From Nitrospinae bacterium CG11_big_fil_rev_8_21_14_0_20_45_15 (GTDB lineage: Bacteria > Nitrospinota > Nitrospinia > Nitrospinales > VA-1), in assembly GCA_002787235.1 (NCBI GenBank), contig PCWG01000002.1:1-64000 (forward strand): a stretch of DNA of 64,000 nucleotides, written 5' to 3'. How positions within the stretch are numbered: position 1 is the stretch's first letter; each line of letters starts with the position of its first letter. The position numbers and the translations under genes are program-made. Below the pieces are notes generated by a model that was not told where the DNA came from, did no database searches, and was given only the letters and a program-made list of their open reading frames with translations. Positions 1 to 9,153 of the stretch are shown one piece after another.

Positions 1-1
1 G

Positions 2-586
2 GAGCCCTGTAACCTGACAGGCGAAAAACTCCGGGAAACGATGGACAGAATCGTTCAGGAACGACTTTCTGAGAACGGTAGGGAATTTGATATCAAAGGG
101 TTTTGTGTTGGTTCCAATGGTATGGAAATTTTTGCGGATGACGAACGTTTGGCGAAGGTCAAACGCATGAATCTTGGCGGCAATCGCATTGGTGACAAGG
201 GTGCGAAAATTTTGGCCGAATCGGTCACTTTTTCCAAGCTCCAATGGCTGGAGCTGGGGGGGAATGACATCGGCGTGGAGGGAATCAAGGCTTTGGCCAA
301 TGCCAGTACGGTTTTGGGTAAATTGAAGACGCTCAATCTTTATCGCAATTCTCTCAAAGATGCAGGTGCCAAAATTTTTGCGAAGGAAAATAAGCTTGTT
401 AATCTGGAAGATATTGATCTGGCGCAAAATGAAATTGGAGACGAGGGTCTCATTGCGTTATCTGAATCCAAGGCTTTCCCCCATCTTGTAGCGATTTATC
501 TGGATAATAATTTTACGTCCGAAGAGGTGCGTGAAGAAGCTCGTTACGGGTCAAATTTCAAAAAATTGCAGTCTATTAATTTGTAG
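2..586 (+). CDS. Leucine-rich repeat (RNI-like) protein, 5' end outside window
   Basis: Leucine-rich repeat protein of the ribonuclease-inhibitor type. From about residue 45 of the visible part the pattern L-x-L-x-x-N-x-I-G-x-x-G-x-x-x-L/I-A recurs about four times at roughly 28-residue spacing. The frame is open from base 2, and the ATG at 41 lacks a convincing ribosome site, so the gene probably begins upstream of the window. No signal peptide or membrane segment is visible in this part. Such repeats form curved protein-binding surfaces; the partner is unknown. A second gene of the same type lies at 42046-42600. The family call is firm and the function is unknown. Confidence 0.75.
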   Translation, partial: EPCNLTGEKLRETMDRIVQERLSENGREFDIKGFCVGSNGMEIFADDERLAKVKRMNLGGNRIGDKGAKILAESVTFSKLQWLELGGNDIGVEGIKALANASTVLGKLKTLNLYRNSLKDAGAKIFAKENKLVNLEDIDLAQNEIGDEGLIALSESKAFPHLVAIYLDNNFTSEEVREEARYGSNFKKLQSINL

Positions 587-643
587 AATTACAAAACCTT
601 TGAGTTGTACTGACAACAGAGGTTTTTCAAATAGAGAGTTGGT

Positions 644-1207
644 ATGGATAGAAACTATGGCAGAGGGTCATTTTTGATTGCCAATCCGGTATTACCCGAC
701 CCCAATTTTTCCCGAACCGTTGTTTTATTGTGTAACCATGACGAACAGGGCTCCTTTGGTCTGGTTGTCAATCGCCCCGCCGAATTGGATGCGACCGAGA
801 TTTTGGAAAGTATCAATTTCCCATGTTCCACCGAGTATGGCTTGTATATTGGCGGTCCGGTTTCTCCGTCGCAAATGTTTTATCTGTATCGTTCCTCCAA
901 GGCTGTTTTAGGGACGGATCGGGTCTGCGATGATATTTATGTCGGGATGCGATTGGACATGCTCACTGAAGTGGTTGAGAGTCTCGAAGACCCGAAGCGG
1001 GATATCCGTTTTTACGTGGGTTACTCAGGCTGGGGAGCGGGGCAACTGGAAGGTGAGATGGAGCGCAAAAGCTGGCTCACTTGCGATGCCACAAGCGAAT
1101 TTGTTTTTCACGATGACGAATCACGCATTTGGTCGGGGGCGGTGAAATCTCTTGGCGAAGAATACGCATATCTGGTGAATGCCCCGATCAACCCGCAGTG
1201 GAATTAA
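644..1207 (+). CDS. YqgE/AlgH family protein (UPF0301)
   Basis: Member of the conserved AlgH/YqgE family, 187 residues, the usual length. The N-terminal family signature is visible: FLIANPVLPDPNFSRTVV followed by a GSFGLVVNRP block, and later a GYSGWGAGQLE block. The biochemical role is not settled; in Pseudomonas the gene has been linked to alginate regulation. It lies 57 bases after the LRR gene and could be cotranscribed with it. The ATG at 644 puts the conserved block at residue 10, as in homologues. Confidence 0.9.
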   Translation: MDRNYGRGSFLIANPVLPDPNFSRTVVLLCNHDEQGSFGLVVNRPAELDATEILESINFPCSTEYGLYIGGPVSPSQMFYLYRSSKAVLGTDRVCDDIYVGMRLDMLTEVVESLEDPKRDIRFYVGYSGWGAGQLEGEMERKSWLTCDATSEFVFHDDESRIWSGAVKSLGEEYAYLVNAPINPQWN

Positions 1208-1330
1208 TTCGGCCAGGGTTGTGCCTGATAAGCTAGTAGTTTGTAAGCGAGTGAATCATCGGGTTGTTTGCAATGAACAGATCGTCTGCCAGCGCAGGCG
1301 TTCCCGCGCGGTACGGCAAGGTATTGGCGT

Positions 1331-2281
1331 TTGGATTGCTCCGTGGACGATATTTTGAATAGCCATAAGTCTGGCGGAGTCCCTCCGCTGGATCGACTTT
1401 ATATTCCCGCCCCTACCGAACAGGTCTACCGTTCCTTTGTCCCGCAACGCTATTCTGGTTATACGGTAGAAAATTATTTTGCGGACCGCTTTAATTATCT
1501 GAGCCGGCAAGAGTGGATTCGTGTCATTTCTGAAGGCGCGATCATCGTCAACGGTCAAACGGTTCAACCGGGAACGGTTTTGTCCGAGTGTGATCAGACT
1601 TCGGCGCATATGGGTTTGCGTCAAGAGCCACCGGCTGATCGTCGTCTCGAAATTGTTTTTGAAGATGATTCGATTCGTGTTTTTAACAAAGCGGCACCCA
1701 TTCCCGTTCATCCGTGCGGACGATATTTCAAGAACAGCATGACCGAACTATTAAAAGAGAAATATCCAGACGAAATACCGCGTCCCGTCCAGCGTCTCGA
1801 TTCGGAAACGACGGGGTTGATCGTCTTTGCAAAATCCCGGCAAGCTGCGGCATTTTTGGGTAAGGAATTTGAGTCGGGGCGTATGCATAAAGAATATCTG
1901 GCTCTTGCAATGGGCGAAATGGCTGAACAACATATTCGTATTGATGCACCCATTGGCAGAGTCAAAGGATCCAAACGGGGTGTAGCGCATTCGGATCCGA
2001 AAGCCCAACAGGCATTGACCGAGGTGCGATGTCTGGCGGTCAAAGATGGCGCGTCCTTACTGCAAGTGACGCCCTTGACAGGCAGAACGAATCAGATTCG
2101 TGTTCACCTGGCTCAGGAAGGCTTCCCTCTTTACAACGATTCAGTGTATGGACGCGCATTGCCCGGTGTTTATGAATTTGGATTGCACGCCCATCGTTTG
2201 AGTTTTCAGTGCTTCGACCGTCAAATCGATTTGACGGCTCGTCCTCCTGCGCACTTTACTCCCTGGTTGGATTTGACATGA
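1331..2281 (+). CDS. RluA-family RNA pseudouridine synthase
   Basis: Pseudouridine synthase that isomerises uridine in rRNA or tRNA. The N-terminal third looks like an S4 RNA-binding segment (VENYFADRFNYLSRQEW, then IIVNGQ). The catalytic block VQRLDSETTGLIVFAK contains the RLD aspartate, and GRTNQIRVHLAQ is the conserved C-terminal motif. Which uridine it modifies cannot be told; RluD/RluA-like or TruC-like are all possible. The start is uncertain: TTG 1331 and GTG 1343 are both possible and neither has a clear ribosome site. Its stop overlaps the ATG of the next gene (ATGA at 2278), so the two are translationally coupled. Confidence 0.88.
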   Translation: MDCSVDDILNSHKSGGVPPLDRLYIPAPTEQVYRSFVPQRYSGYTVENYFADRFNYLSRQEWIRVISEGAIIVNGQTVQPGTVLSECDQTSAHMGLRQEPPADRRLEIVFEDDSIRVFNKAAPIPVHPCGRYFKNSMTELLKEKYPDEIPRPVQRLDSETTGLIVFAKSRQAAAFLGKEFESGRMHKEYLALAMGEMAEQHIRIDAPIGRVKGSKRGVAHSDPKAQQALTEVRCLAVKDGASLLQVTPLTGRTNQIRVHLAQEGFPLYNDSVYGRALPGVYEFGLHAHRLSFQCFDRQIDLTARPPAHFTPWLDLT

Positions 2282-3327
2282 CAGAACTCGGTATACTCGA
2301 CGAAGTAGAACCCAAACTGCAAAGCACCGGTTTGATCGCGCGTGCGCGCAATCGTTTCTGGCTCGCTCCCATGGCGGGGGTGACGGAGATTTGCTTTCGG
2401 CAGTTGATGGATGAAATGGGTGCGGGTTTACTGGTTTCCGAACTGGTTTCTGCCAAAGGCTTGCTCTATCAATCCGAACGGACGCGCCAGATGATGGGCA
2501 TTCACGCACCGCGCAACGTATTGGTGGGTGTGCAATTGTTTGGTGAGACGGCTGAAGACATGGCTCAGGCCGCGCGTGTGGTGCAGGATTGCGGGGCTGA
2601 TTTTGTGGATGTCAATCTGGGATGCCCGGTCAAAAAAGTTGTGAAAAAGGGATGTGGTGCGGCATTGCTTCGCGAGCCTTCGCGTCTGGAAGAATATCTG
2701 AGCGTGATCAAGCGTGCGATCACTTTGCCGTTGACGGTTAAAATGAGGACGGGTTGGGATCATCAGGAAGTGACGATTCACGAATGTGTTCGCTCCGCAT
2801 GGAATGCCGGTTGCGAATGGGCGGCGATTCATGGGAGAACGCGGGCGCAGGGCTATAGCGGCCTTGCTGACTGGGAATTGATTCGGCAGGTGAAAGAAAA
2901 TTCTCCGCTTCCAATCATCGGCAACGGAGATATACGCAGTGCAGAAAAAGCCCGCGAACGATTGCAGGATTCGGGGGTCGATGCGGTGATGATCGGTCGC
3001 GCGGCGTTACGGAATCCCTGGATTTTTCAGGAATGTCAGGGTGGACCCGGTCGCGAAGCCAGTTCCGCACTGAAACTCATACACCGGTACAGCGATCTAC
3101 TTCGTGAACATTACGATCCGCGTCATGTCCTTCTCAATCTGCGTAAATTTGCAGTGTGGCTCGCCTTTGGTTATCCCGATTCGGCGGCGTTCCGGGGGCA
3201 GATGTTCCGTATGTATTCGATGCAAGAGGTCTTGACGCTTTCGGAAGACTTTTTTTCAAAAGCGGCGTTGTTGCCCACGCCCGTTTTTTCTGAAGAAGAA
3301 TCCTTTATGGCCGGTGGTCACGGTTAA
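2278..3327 (+). CDS. dus: tRNA-dihydrouridine synthase (Dus family)
   Basis: FMN-dependent enzyme that reduces uridine to dihydrouridine in tRNA. The TIM-barrel landmarks are present: LAPMAGVTE near the N-terminus, DVNLGCPVKKVVKKGCGAAL with the catalytic cysteine in the loop after NLGCP, VKMRTGW, IHGRTRAQGYSG, and the FMN-phosphate loop GNGDI followed by VMIGRAALRNPWIF. The frame extends upstream to 2209, but ATG 2278 overlaps the preceding stop and places the barrel start correctly, giving 349 residues. It forms a two-gene RNA-modification operon with the pseudouridine synthase. DusB-like is most likely, but the subtype was not resolved. Confidence 0.93.
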   Translation: MTELGILDEVEPKLQSTGLIARARNRFWLAPMAGVTEICFRQLMDEMGAGLLVSELVSAKGLLYQSERTRQMMGIHAPRNVLVGVQLFGETAEDMAQAARVVQDCGADFVDVNLGCPVKKVVKKGCGAALLREPSRLEEYLSVIKRAITLPLTVKMRTGWDHQEVTIHECVRSAWNAGCEWAAIHGRTRAQGYSGLADWELIRQVKENSPLPIIGNGDIRSAEKARERLQDSGVDAVMIGRAALRNPWIFQECQGGPGREASSALKLIHRYSDLLREHYDPRHVLLNLRKFAVWLAFGYPDSAAFRGQMFRMYSMQEVLTLSEDFFSKAALLPTPVFSEEESFMAGGHG

Positions 3328-3426
3328 CGGGTCAATCCCGAAAAATTATTTTAAAAAACACGTGGCTCGGACCACGAAGAAAAACCCCTTTTAGGGACTC
3401 AAAAGTTAACGAAAGAGGAATTCGCA

Positions 3427-4248
3427 TTGAAGCCAGTAGAAGAGAAAAAACAACAGGTAGAAGAAAAGGAAAAAGTCGGCAAGTCGCAGTGGATCAAGGA
3501 AAATGAGTTCACCCTGTACGGATGGAACGCCTGCATGGCGGCGTTCAAGAATCGCCCGGATGATTTAAGGCGAGTGTTTTTTGACCCAAAGTTGAGCTCC
3601 AAAATGGGAGCGGTCAAGAAATATTGTCACGAGAAAAAACTGCCTTACAAAAAAATCGAAGTAGAGGAGTTGAATCGGGTCGCGGCCAGTGTTCATCACG
3701 AAGGCGTGGTGATGGTGATGAAACCGACCAAACAGCTTTCAGCGCATTCGCTGATTCGGCGCAAATGGGGAGAAAAATCCATCGTCGCGGTTCTCGATCG
3801 TGTGAGCAACTCGCATAATCTGGGGGCCATCCTGCGGACTTGCGCGTATTTCGGTGTGGAAGGTCTTCTGATTTCTGAGGGCGATGGGCAGGCGACGATG
3901 AGCTCTTCTACGGCGCGTATGGCTGAAGGGGCATTAGAAACCACGCCTCTGTATCGTGCGAGCGATCTGCCCTCGGCCCTGCGCGACATTCAGGAACAAG
4001 GCGTTTTTGTACTGGGGACTGACGTGAGTGCCAAACATTCTTTGTATGAAATCAAGCTTCCCCTGCCATGTGCGGTGGTGTTTGGAAACGAAGGTGAAGG
4101 CTTGTCGGATCGGGTGAAAAAACGATGCAACCAACTCGTTCGCATCCCTGCTTATGCTTCCGTCGAGTCATTGAATGTGGGGGTATCCGCAGGAATTGTT
4201 TTGAGTGAACTGCGCCGAAGAACGGGTTACATCGAAAAGAAGAAATAA
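3427..4248 (+). CDS. SpoU/TrmH-family RNA 2'-O-methyltransferase
   Basis: AdoMet-dependent RNA ribose methyltransferase of the SPOUT (trefoil-knot) class, 273 residues. An N-terminal substrate-binding part (residues 30-100, LYGWNACMAAF) precedes the SpoU domain. Motif 1 is DRVSNSHNLGAILRTC, motif 2 is VVFGNEGEGLS, and motif 3 is ASVESLNVGVSAGIVLSEL. The first 25 residues are highly charged (E/K-rich). Translation appears to begin at TTG 3427, preceded by AAAGAGG at good spacing. It resembles RlmB-type enzymes, but the site modified is not known. It lies among RNA-modification genes. Confidence 0.9.
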   Translation: MKPVEEKKQQVEEKEKVGKSQWIKENEFTLYGWNACMAAFKNRPDDLRRVFFDPKLSSKMGAVKKYCHEKKLPYKKIEVEELNRVAASVHHEGVVMVMKPTKQLSAHSLIRRKWGEKSIVAVLDRVSNSHNLGAILRTCAYFGVEGLLISEGDGQATMSSSTARMAEGALETTPLYRASDLPSALRDIQEQGVFVLGTDVSAKHSLYEIKLPLPCAVVFGNEGEGLSDRVKKRCNQLVRIPAYASVESLNVGVSAGIVLSELRRRTGYIEKKK

Positions 4249-4424
4249 ACGACAGGTTCAACGAGTCCGACTGGAGCGTCACTCTGAGTAAAACAGAAAG
4301 TCGCTTTTTATTGCCAATGAAGGTGCTTGGCACAGGCTTGATTTTTTCATTGGTCTGTTTCATAATTGCGAACTTTAAAATCTCCCTAATTGTTTACAGT
4401 TGAAATCCTTTCAGGAGCGGTGTT

Positions 4425-5351
4425 TTGCAAGCTTCCGGTGTTTTGGTTGGCGAAGACAACAAGATCAATCTGTATTATCTCAACGAGCTGTACGGCAACA
4501 TTGCCGAGCACGTTTCGGGAGAAATCAGCCGTTACCTAGGGACCGCTATCCCGATCACTGCGGGTGTGTGGGGCGGGACGTATCTGATTGCGGACCCGAC
4601 GGGGAAATGCAGGCGCCGGGTTTGGCGTTTGTACAGCATCGTCAATCTGCCGCAGAATTCGCCACTGGACAAACAGGAAAATCTGGAACGTTTGATCGAG
4701 TTTTATTGTCGTGCTTTTCACGATGCTTTCGAGCCGTACGAGATGGATTTGAGTTTGAAAATGTGGGGCGGCAAACTCCCTTACAGTTGCAAGCTGAAGC
4801 AGAGTTTTACCATGCACATGGAAGATTCCAAAAAGCGCATCAACTGGTTGCGTGCCTTTTTTGTGTGGAATCGGGCGCGCTGGGAAGAATCGATCATCTA
4901 CGATCTGGTGCGTATCATCAAGGAGTACAAACAGTACTTCAATCTGGAGCGCGGCAAGGTGGTTCGCCCGGCCAAGGATCTCAAATTTCTTTTGCAGGAT
5001 ATCATCATCATTTACCGGACTTTGGAAAGTGCCTGCGATCCCGATTTTGTGGAGCATGCCGAACCGATCATTCAGGAACTGACCGATAGTTTTATGGAGG
5101 GTCTGTTCGATGAAAAGCGCATTCAATCACTTTACGAAAAGGTTTTCGACAGCGCGCTGATCTATGGCTACGAGCAGGCTCTGGAAGGCCCGTATCGCAA
5201 AGACGGATTGGATATCCACAAGATCGAGCACTGGCCGGTGGAGAAAATCAACTGGGCACCCGAAGCGTTGAAGGAAAAGCTCATTCCCCCCATTGAATCC
5301 ATTTTCAACGGATTCCGAGAAAATCTGGAATTGCGGAATTCCATATCGTAG
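4425..5351 (+). CDS. Conserved-looking protein of unknown function (308 aa)
   Basis: I do not recognise this protein. It is soluble-looking, with no signal peptide or membrane helix, rich in aromatic residues and mixed alpha/beta in pattern. The N-terminal 60 residues contain glycine-rich GVWGGTYLIADPTGKCRRR. The rest is largely helical, with several W/Y-rich amphipathic stretches (for example INWLRAFFVWNRARWEE). AGGAG at 4413 sits seven bases before TTG 4425, which fixes the start and supports a real gene. Codon use matches the neighbours. The next gene downstream is the PCP_red protein, but a promoter-like gap separates them. Confidence 0.7.
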   Translation: MQASGVLVGEDNKINLYYLNELYGNIAEHVSGEISRYLGTAIPITAGVWGGTYLIADPTGKCRRRVWRLYSIVNLPQNSPLDKQENLERLIEFYCRAFHDAFEPYEMDLSLKMWGGKLPYSCKLKQSFTMHMEDSKKRINWLRAFFVWNRARWEESIIYDLVRIIKEYKQYFNLERGKVVRPAKDLKFLLQDIIIIYRTLESACDPDFVEHAEPIIQELTDSFMEGLFDEKRIQSLYEKVFDSALIYGYEQALEGPYRKDGLDIHKIEHWPVEKINWAPEALKEKLIPPIESIFNGFRENLELRNSIS

Positions 5352-5557
5352 ACCGACGACCCCTTTAAATCACTTTTAGACATTTATTTTGATCGATCAA
5401 AATAATTGACCGGGATCGGGTTTTTAAGTACTTGATTGAAGTGATCGTATAAAATGGCATATAATGAATAATACTTTTTGATCTTTGACGTGAGTTCGCC
5501 TGTATAATGTCCGCCAATAATCTATAGCCACTAGCAAAAATAAAGAGAGATTGTGAT

Positions 5558-6388
5558 ATGAGTCAAAATGAAGAAATTCATGAAGAGATAGACCATCCGT
5601 ATGCGAAGGAAAACGGACTCGAATGGGATTTGGAAGCTTGGGAAAGGGTCAAACACGCTCCCGAATTCGTGCGTCCGGGTATTCGCAAACTCATGGTTCA
5701 ACGTGCGCTCAAGCGTGGCTATAAGTTGATTACTTCTGAATTTTTAACCGATATTCGTAATGAATCGATGATGCTGGTGTCAAAAAGAGTCAAACAATTT
5801 GGCTTTGAAGAGTTGTCGATGGGTGCTTTTGATGAAGCAAAAGTGAAGATGAAATCCAGCCCCCGAAAAGTTGAGGTCATCGAAGAAATCACCGACTTTC
5901 TGGATCAAAGGACCGAGAAAAAAGAAGACATCATCGAAAAATTCAAGAACTATATGGATGTCGCGCCGACTGCAGGAATGCCGTGGACGAAGGAAGCTCT
6001 GGCTAAAATGGAAAAAGTGCCGCCTTTTGTTTTGGGAATGGCAAAACAGACCATTGAAGCGCAGTCTCGTGAGCGCGGCGACAAAATGGTGATGCCCGAT
6101 ATCATTGAAGAGGTTTTCACTAATATCATGCCTGCCTCTGCAAAAAAAGCAATGGGCATGGAGGTGACTGAGGAAGATGAAAAACGCGATATTGAAAATG
6201 CAAACAAGGCGGATGAACCTACAGAAACAACGTTGGAATGGACGGAAGAAGCTCTGACCAAGGTGCAACGCATTCCGATTCCTTTTATTCGCAATATGGC
6301 GGTCAAAAGAATTGAACAGGAAGTTGCAAAAGAGCAACAAACAGTTGTGACTATAGAATTATTTGAAAAATATCGATTCACATTCTAA
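5558..6388 (+). CDS. Triple PCP_red domain protein
   Basis: Protein of 276 residues with three copies of the PCP_red domain, the small domain at the C-terminus of light-independent protochlorophyllide reductase subunit B. Copies lie at about residues 21-67, 141-188 and 226-273. Each has W-x-x-E-A-x-x-x-(V/M)-x-x-(I/V)-P-x-F-(V/I)-R/L near its start, then an R-G-x-K-(L/M)-(I/V)-T/M segment; the third is slightly degenerate. No BchB catalytic part is present and no photosynthesis genes are nearby, so chlorophyll synthesis is not implied. Stand-alone PCP_red proteins occur in nitrite oxidisers and sulfate reducers with unknown role. A clear TATAAT lies at 5503-5508, but its -35 is unclear. Confidence 0.85.
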   Translation: MSQNEEIHEEIDHPYAKENGLEWDLEAWERVKHAPEFVRPGIRKLMVQRALKRGYKLITSEFLTDIRNESMMLVSKRVKQFGFEELSMGAFDEAKVKMKSSPRKVEVIEEITDFLDQRTEKKEDIIEKFKNYMDVAPTAGMPWTKEALAKMEKVPPFVLGMAKQTIEAQSRERGDKMVMPDIIEEVFTNIMPASAKKAMGMEVTEEDEKRDIENANKADEPTETTLEWTEEALTKVQRIPIPFIRNMAVKRIEQEVAKEQQTVVTIELFEKYRFTF

Positions 6389-6408
6389 CAGTTAGCCCAG
6401 GCCAATTT

Positions 6409-6999
6409 ATGAGCGACGACGACATTACAGACGACAGCATTCAGAACAATGGAATCAAAAAAAAGGGTGCTGAGGGCGATGAATCGGATAAAGATTTCAG
6501 CGATTCCGCAGAGGCGGAGCTTTTTTTGGAAATGATGGATTCTGTTGAAGAGGATATGGCTCGAATCGAAGAGCAGGGAATGGATTTGGGTGCGGCGGAG
6601 TGTATCTTTCTCATGTTGGCCTACCTTAAAGGGTATTGCAAAGAAGTGGAAATCGATTTTAACGAAGCCCTGAAAAATTATGAGGCGATCGAAAGAGAGT
6701 TGCCCGTTCCCGGTGCGGCATTGGAATCTTCCTGCATTTTGACTTTGGATTTGAACCAGATAGATCGGCAATTGTTGATCGATCTTGACCTGGCACCGGA
6801 TGCGTTGATCAACCGAATGAAAATTGCGCCGGTGAAGAAAAATGGTGAATCGCATTTTAAATATTCAGAGGATGAATTGGGTCAATTGGCTCAGTTTATT
6901 TCAGCAGAATCGGATCGGTCGGAGGACATGGAAGTCTCTCAGGCATTGGATCAAATTTTCTTGAAGATCAGAAAAATCCTCGATCAGCATTCGCATTAA
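6409..6999 (+). CDS. Acidic hypothetical protein (196 aa)
   Basis: Unrecognised protein, strongly acidic, especially residues 1-60 (DDDITDDSIQ, then a run of E/D). It is predicted mostly helical, with no signal peptide, cysteine motif or membrane segment. It starts 20 bases after the PCP_red gene and is probably cotranscribed with it, so the two may act together. ATG 6409 is the first start in frame. There is no family call. Confidence 0.65.
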   Translation: MSDDDITDDSIQNNGIKKKGAEGDESDKDFSDSAEAELFLEMMDSVEEDMARIEEQGMDLGAAECIFLMLAYLKGYCKEVEIDFNEALKNYEAIERELPVPGAALESSCILTLDLNQIDRQLLIDLDLAPDALINRMKIAPVKKNGESHFKYSEDELGQLAQFISAESDRSEDMEVSQALDQIFLKIRKILDQHSH

Positions 7000-7202
7000 A
7001 AACCGTTTCAGAAAGTCATGTTTCTTCAGGGCCGGTCTCGGTGGAATGGCGAATTGCTCTGGAGTAAATTACAGCGGCACTAAAGAGGCTTCAGGCGTCT
7101 ATCGAAAATCAGGATTCCCTTTGGAGTGGGGATCATTGATGTTAGAGACAGTCGTGTATCCCCAGCCGGGTGAACAAGTCCCGAGAAAAATCAATTCTTT
7201 CG

Positions 7203-8162
7203 ATGTTGCGATTTATATTTAACAGCGTGGGGCAACGCGTTGTTCTTCTCATATTCATTTCGTTTATATCTCATGCGATCATACATTTGGCCCCCGGCGA
7301 GCCCAGTCTGGTTGATCCATCCAATCCGCGTTTGAAACCCGAAGACATCCAGAAAATTCGTTCTGCGTTTCATTTAGACGATCCGTTACACGTGCAATAT
7401 TTCTATTGGGCGCGTGATCTGATTTCGGGAGATTTAAAATCGTTCAAAGACAATCAGCCCGTTCTGGCGAAAATCTGGGAGCGATTCTTAAATTCTTTTC
7501 CATTATTTTTAGTGGCGACGATTCTCACCTGGACTTTGGCCTTTCCGCTTGGAGTGCGTTCTGCTTTGACGCAAGGTTCTGTTTTTGACAAAGTTTCTAC
7601 TTTTATGTCCTATGCCTTGATTTCCATACCCGGATTTTTTCTGTCCTATATTTGCATCATCGTTATGGTCAAACAGTTCCATTTCCCGGTCATCGGTATG
7701 AAAACGTTTGGGCTGGAAAATGCAGGAACGATGGTATCGATCATGGACAGATTGGAGCACATTGCCCTGCCGGCTTTCATGTCGGCGATGGGAGGGATCG
7801 CTATTCTTTCCCGTTATGTGCGCTCGCAGATGTTGGAAACGCTCAATCAGGACTACATTCGCACCGCCCGTGCCAAGGGCTTGTCTGAAGACACGGTGGT
7901 TTATCATCACGGATTGAGGAATGCATTATTGCCCTTCATCACCCTGTTTGGTTTGATGATTCCCGGCCTCATTGGCGGATCGGTGATATTTGAAACGATT
8001 TTTGCCTGGCCGGGTATGGGGCGTCTGGGCTATGAAGCGATTTTGTCGAGGGATTTCCCGATCATATTGACCTTGAATTTTTTTGCAGCGGCTCTTGCTC
8101 TGGTGGGTACGCTCATCTCGGATATTCTTTATGCCGTTGTCGATCCCCGTATTAAATTATAA
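7203..8162 (+). CDS. Peptide/nickel-type ABC transporter permease, DppB-like
   Basis: Inner-membrane permease subunit of the DppB/OppB family, about 319 residues with six predicted helices. The N-terminus is typical (MLRFIFNSVGQRVVLLIFISF followed by the HLAPGEP signature). The EAA loop that contacts the ATPase reads RTARAKGLSEDTVVYHHGLRNA. An upstream GTG at 7170 is possible, but ATG 7203 matches the family start. The DppC-like partner follows after 3 bases. No substrate-binding protein and no DppD/DppF ATPases are in the window, so those must be encoded elsewhere or shared. Confidence 0.9.
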   Translation: MLRFIFNSVGQRVVLLIFISFISHAIIHLAPGEPSLVDPSNPRLKPEDIQKIRSAFHLDDPLHVQYFYWARDLISGDLKSFKDNQPVLAKIWERFLNSFPLFLVATILTWTLAFPLGVRSALTQGSVFDKVSTFMSYALISIPGFFLSYICIIVMVKQFHFPVIGMKTFGLENAGTMVSIMDRLEHIALPAFMSAMGGIAILSRYVRSQMLETLNQDYIRTARAKGLSEDTVVYHHGLRNALLPFITLFGLMIPGLIGGSVIFETIFAWPGMGRLGYEAILSRDFPIILTLNFFAAALALVGTLISDILYAVVDPRIKL

Positions 8163-8165
8163 ACT

Positions 8166-9131
8166 TTGCATTCAATAAAGATGAAACCGACGGAGACCCC
8201 AGAATCCACCAGCCTTTTTCAGGAAAGTTGGCGGACTTTCAAGAAGAACCGAATGGCCTGGTTCAGTTTCACCTTTTTGGTGGGACTCACTGTTTTTGCC
8301 ATCATGGGGAAAATCGTGACACACAGCGTTGCTTCTTTCGACCCGTCCGCCATCCGACTGGCAGATAAATTCATCCCGCCTTTGACAACTTATGAGGATA
8401 AGGGCGATGGTCAGGGGCTGAGCCCGGTGTTCGGGGTCTATTGGCTTGGAACGGATGATCTGGGACGCGATGTTTTATCCCGTATGCTGGAGGGAACCAG
8501 TGTTTCTTTGACCGTGGGCATCGTTGCCGTTGGAATTTCCCTGATCGTGGGAATCGGCATGGGAGGTTTGGCGGGATATTATGGCCGAAAAAAGCTTCTT
8601 TTCATTACCGTCGATACTTTGATCATGCGTATTGTCGATATTATGTTATGCTTTCCTGCATTTTTTTTGATTCTCACCGTAGTGGCTTTACTACCACCCA
8701 ATATCTACAATATCATGATCGTGATCGGTCTCACGGGGTGGATGGGAACCGCTCGGTTTGTGCGGGCCGAGTTTTTGGCTCTGCGCGAGCAGGATTTTGT
8801 ATTAGCCGCACGCAGTCAGGCGATTCCTGAGTGGCGGATCATTTTTATTCACATGGTACCCAACGCGATGGCACCTGTTCTCGTTTCCGCCGTGATCGGT
8901 GTGGCGACAGCGATACTCACAGAGTCCAGTCTCAGTTTTCTTGGCTTTGGCGTTCAGCCACCCGACGCGACCTGGGGCAATATTTTATCCGACGGAAAAC
9001 AATTTATTTTTGACGCACCCTGGATCACCTTCATACCCGGATTTTCGATTCTTGTTGTCGTGCTGGCTTTCAATTTGTGTGGCGAAGGTCTTCGCGAAGC
9101 GTTCAATCCAAGACTGCGAAGGCAGAGATAA
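8166..9131 (+). CDS. Peptide/nickel-type ABC transporter permease, DppC-like
   Basis: Second permease subunit of the DppC/OppC family, 321 residues, usual length. The first helix follows the typical FKKNRMAWFSF. A periplasmic loop carries the family block YWLGTDDLGRDVLSRMLEG, and the EAA loop is AARSQAIPEWRIIFIHMVPN, with Q where most homologues have a small residue. The C-terminus has FLGFGVQPPDATWGNIL. The start is TTG 8166 or ATG 8181. It pairs with the DppB-like gene immediately upstream to form the membrane channel of a small-peptide or metal importer; the substrate is unknown. Confidence 0.9.
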   Translation: MHSIKMKPTETPESTSLFQESWRTFKKNRMAWFSFTFLVGLTVFAIMGKIVTHSVASFDPSAIRLADKFIPPLTTYEDKGDGQGLSPVFGVYWLGTDDLGRDVLSRMLEGTSVSLTVGIVAVGISLIVGIGMGGLAGYYGRKKLLFITVDTLIMRIVDIMLCFPAFFLILTVVALLPPNIYNIMIVIGLTGWMGTARFVRAEFLALREQDFVLAARSQAIPEWRIIFIHMVPNAMAPVLVSAVIGVATAILTESSLSFLGFGVQPPDATWGNILSDGKQFIFDAPWITFIPGFSILVVVLAFNLCGEGLREAFNPRLRRQR

Positions 9132-9153
9132 CAACCATTAAACCACGAGCAAA

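Noticed and set aside
3361..3376. CGTGG/CCACG hairpin as a terminator after the dus gene
   Set aside because: The stem is five pairs and is followed by A-rich, not T-rich, sequence on the plus strand.
4400..5089. A 229-residue frame over the unknown 308-residue gene
   Set aside because: It is shifted one base relative to the gene with a good ribosome site, has odd composition (C/H/R/Q-rich) and resembles no family.
5485..5508. TTGACG and TATAAT as a promoter for the PCP_red gene
   Set aside because: The spacer is only 12 bases, too short for sigma-70; only the -10 box is credible.
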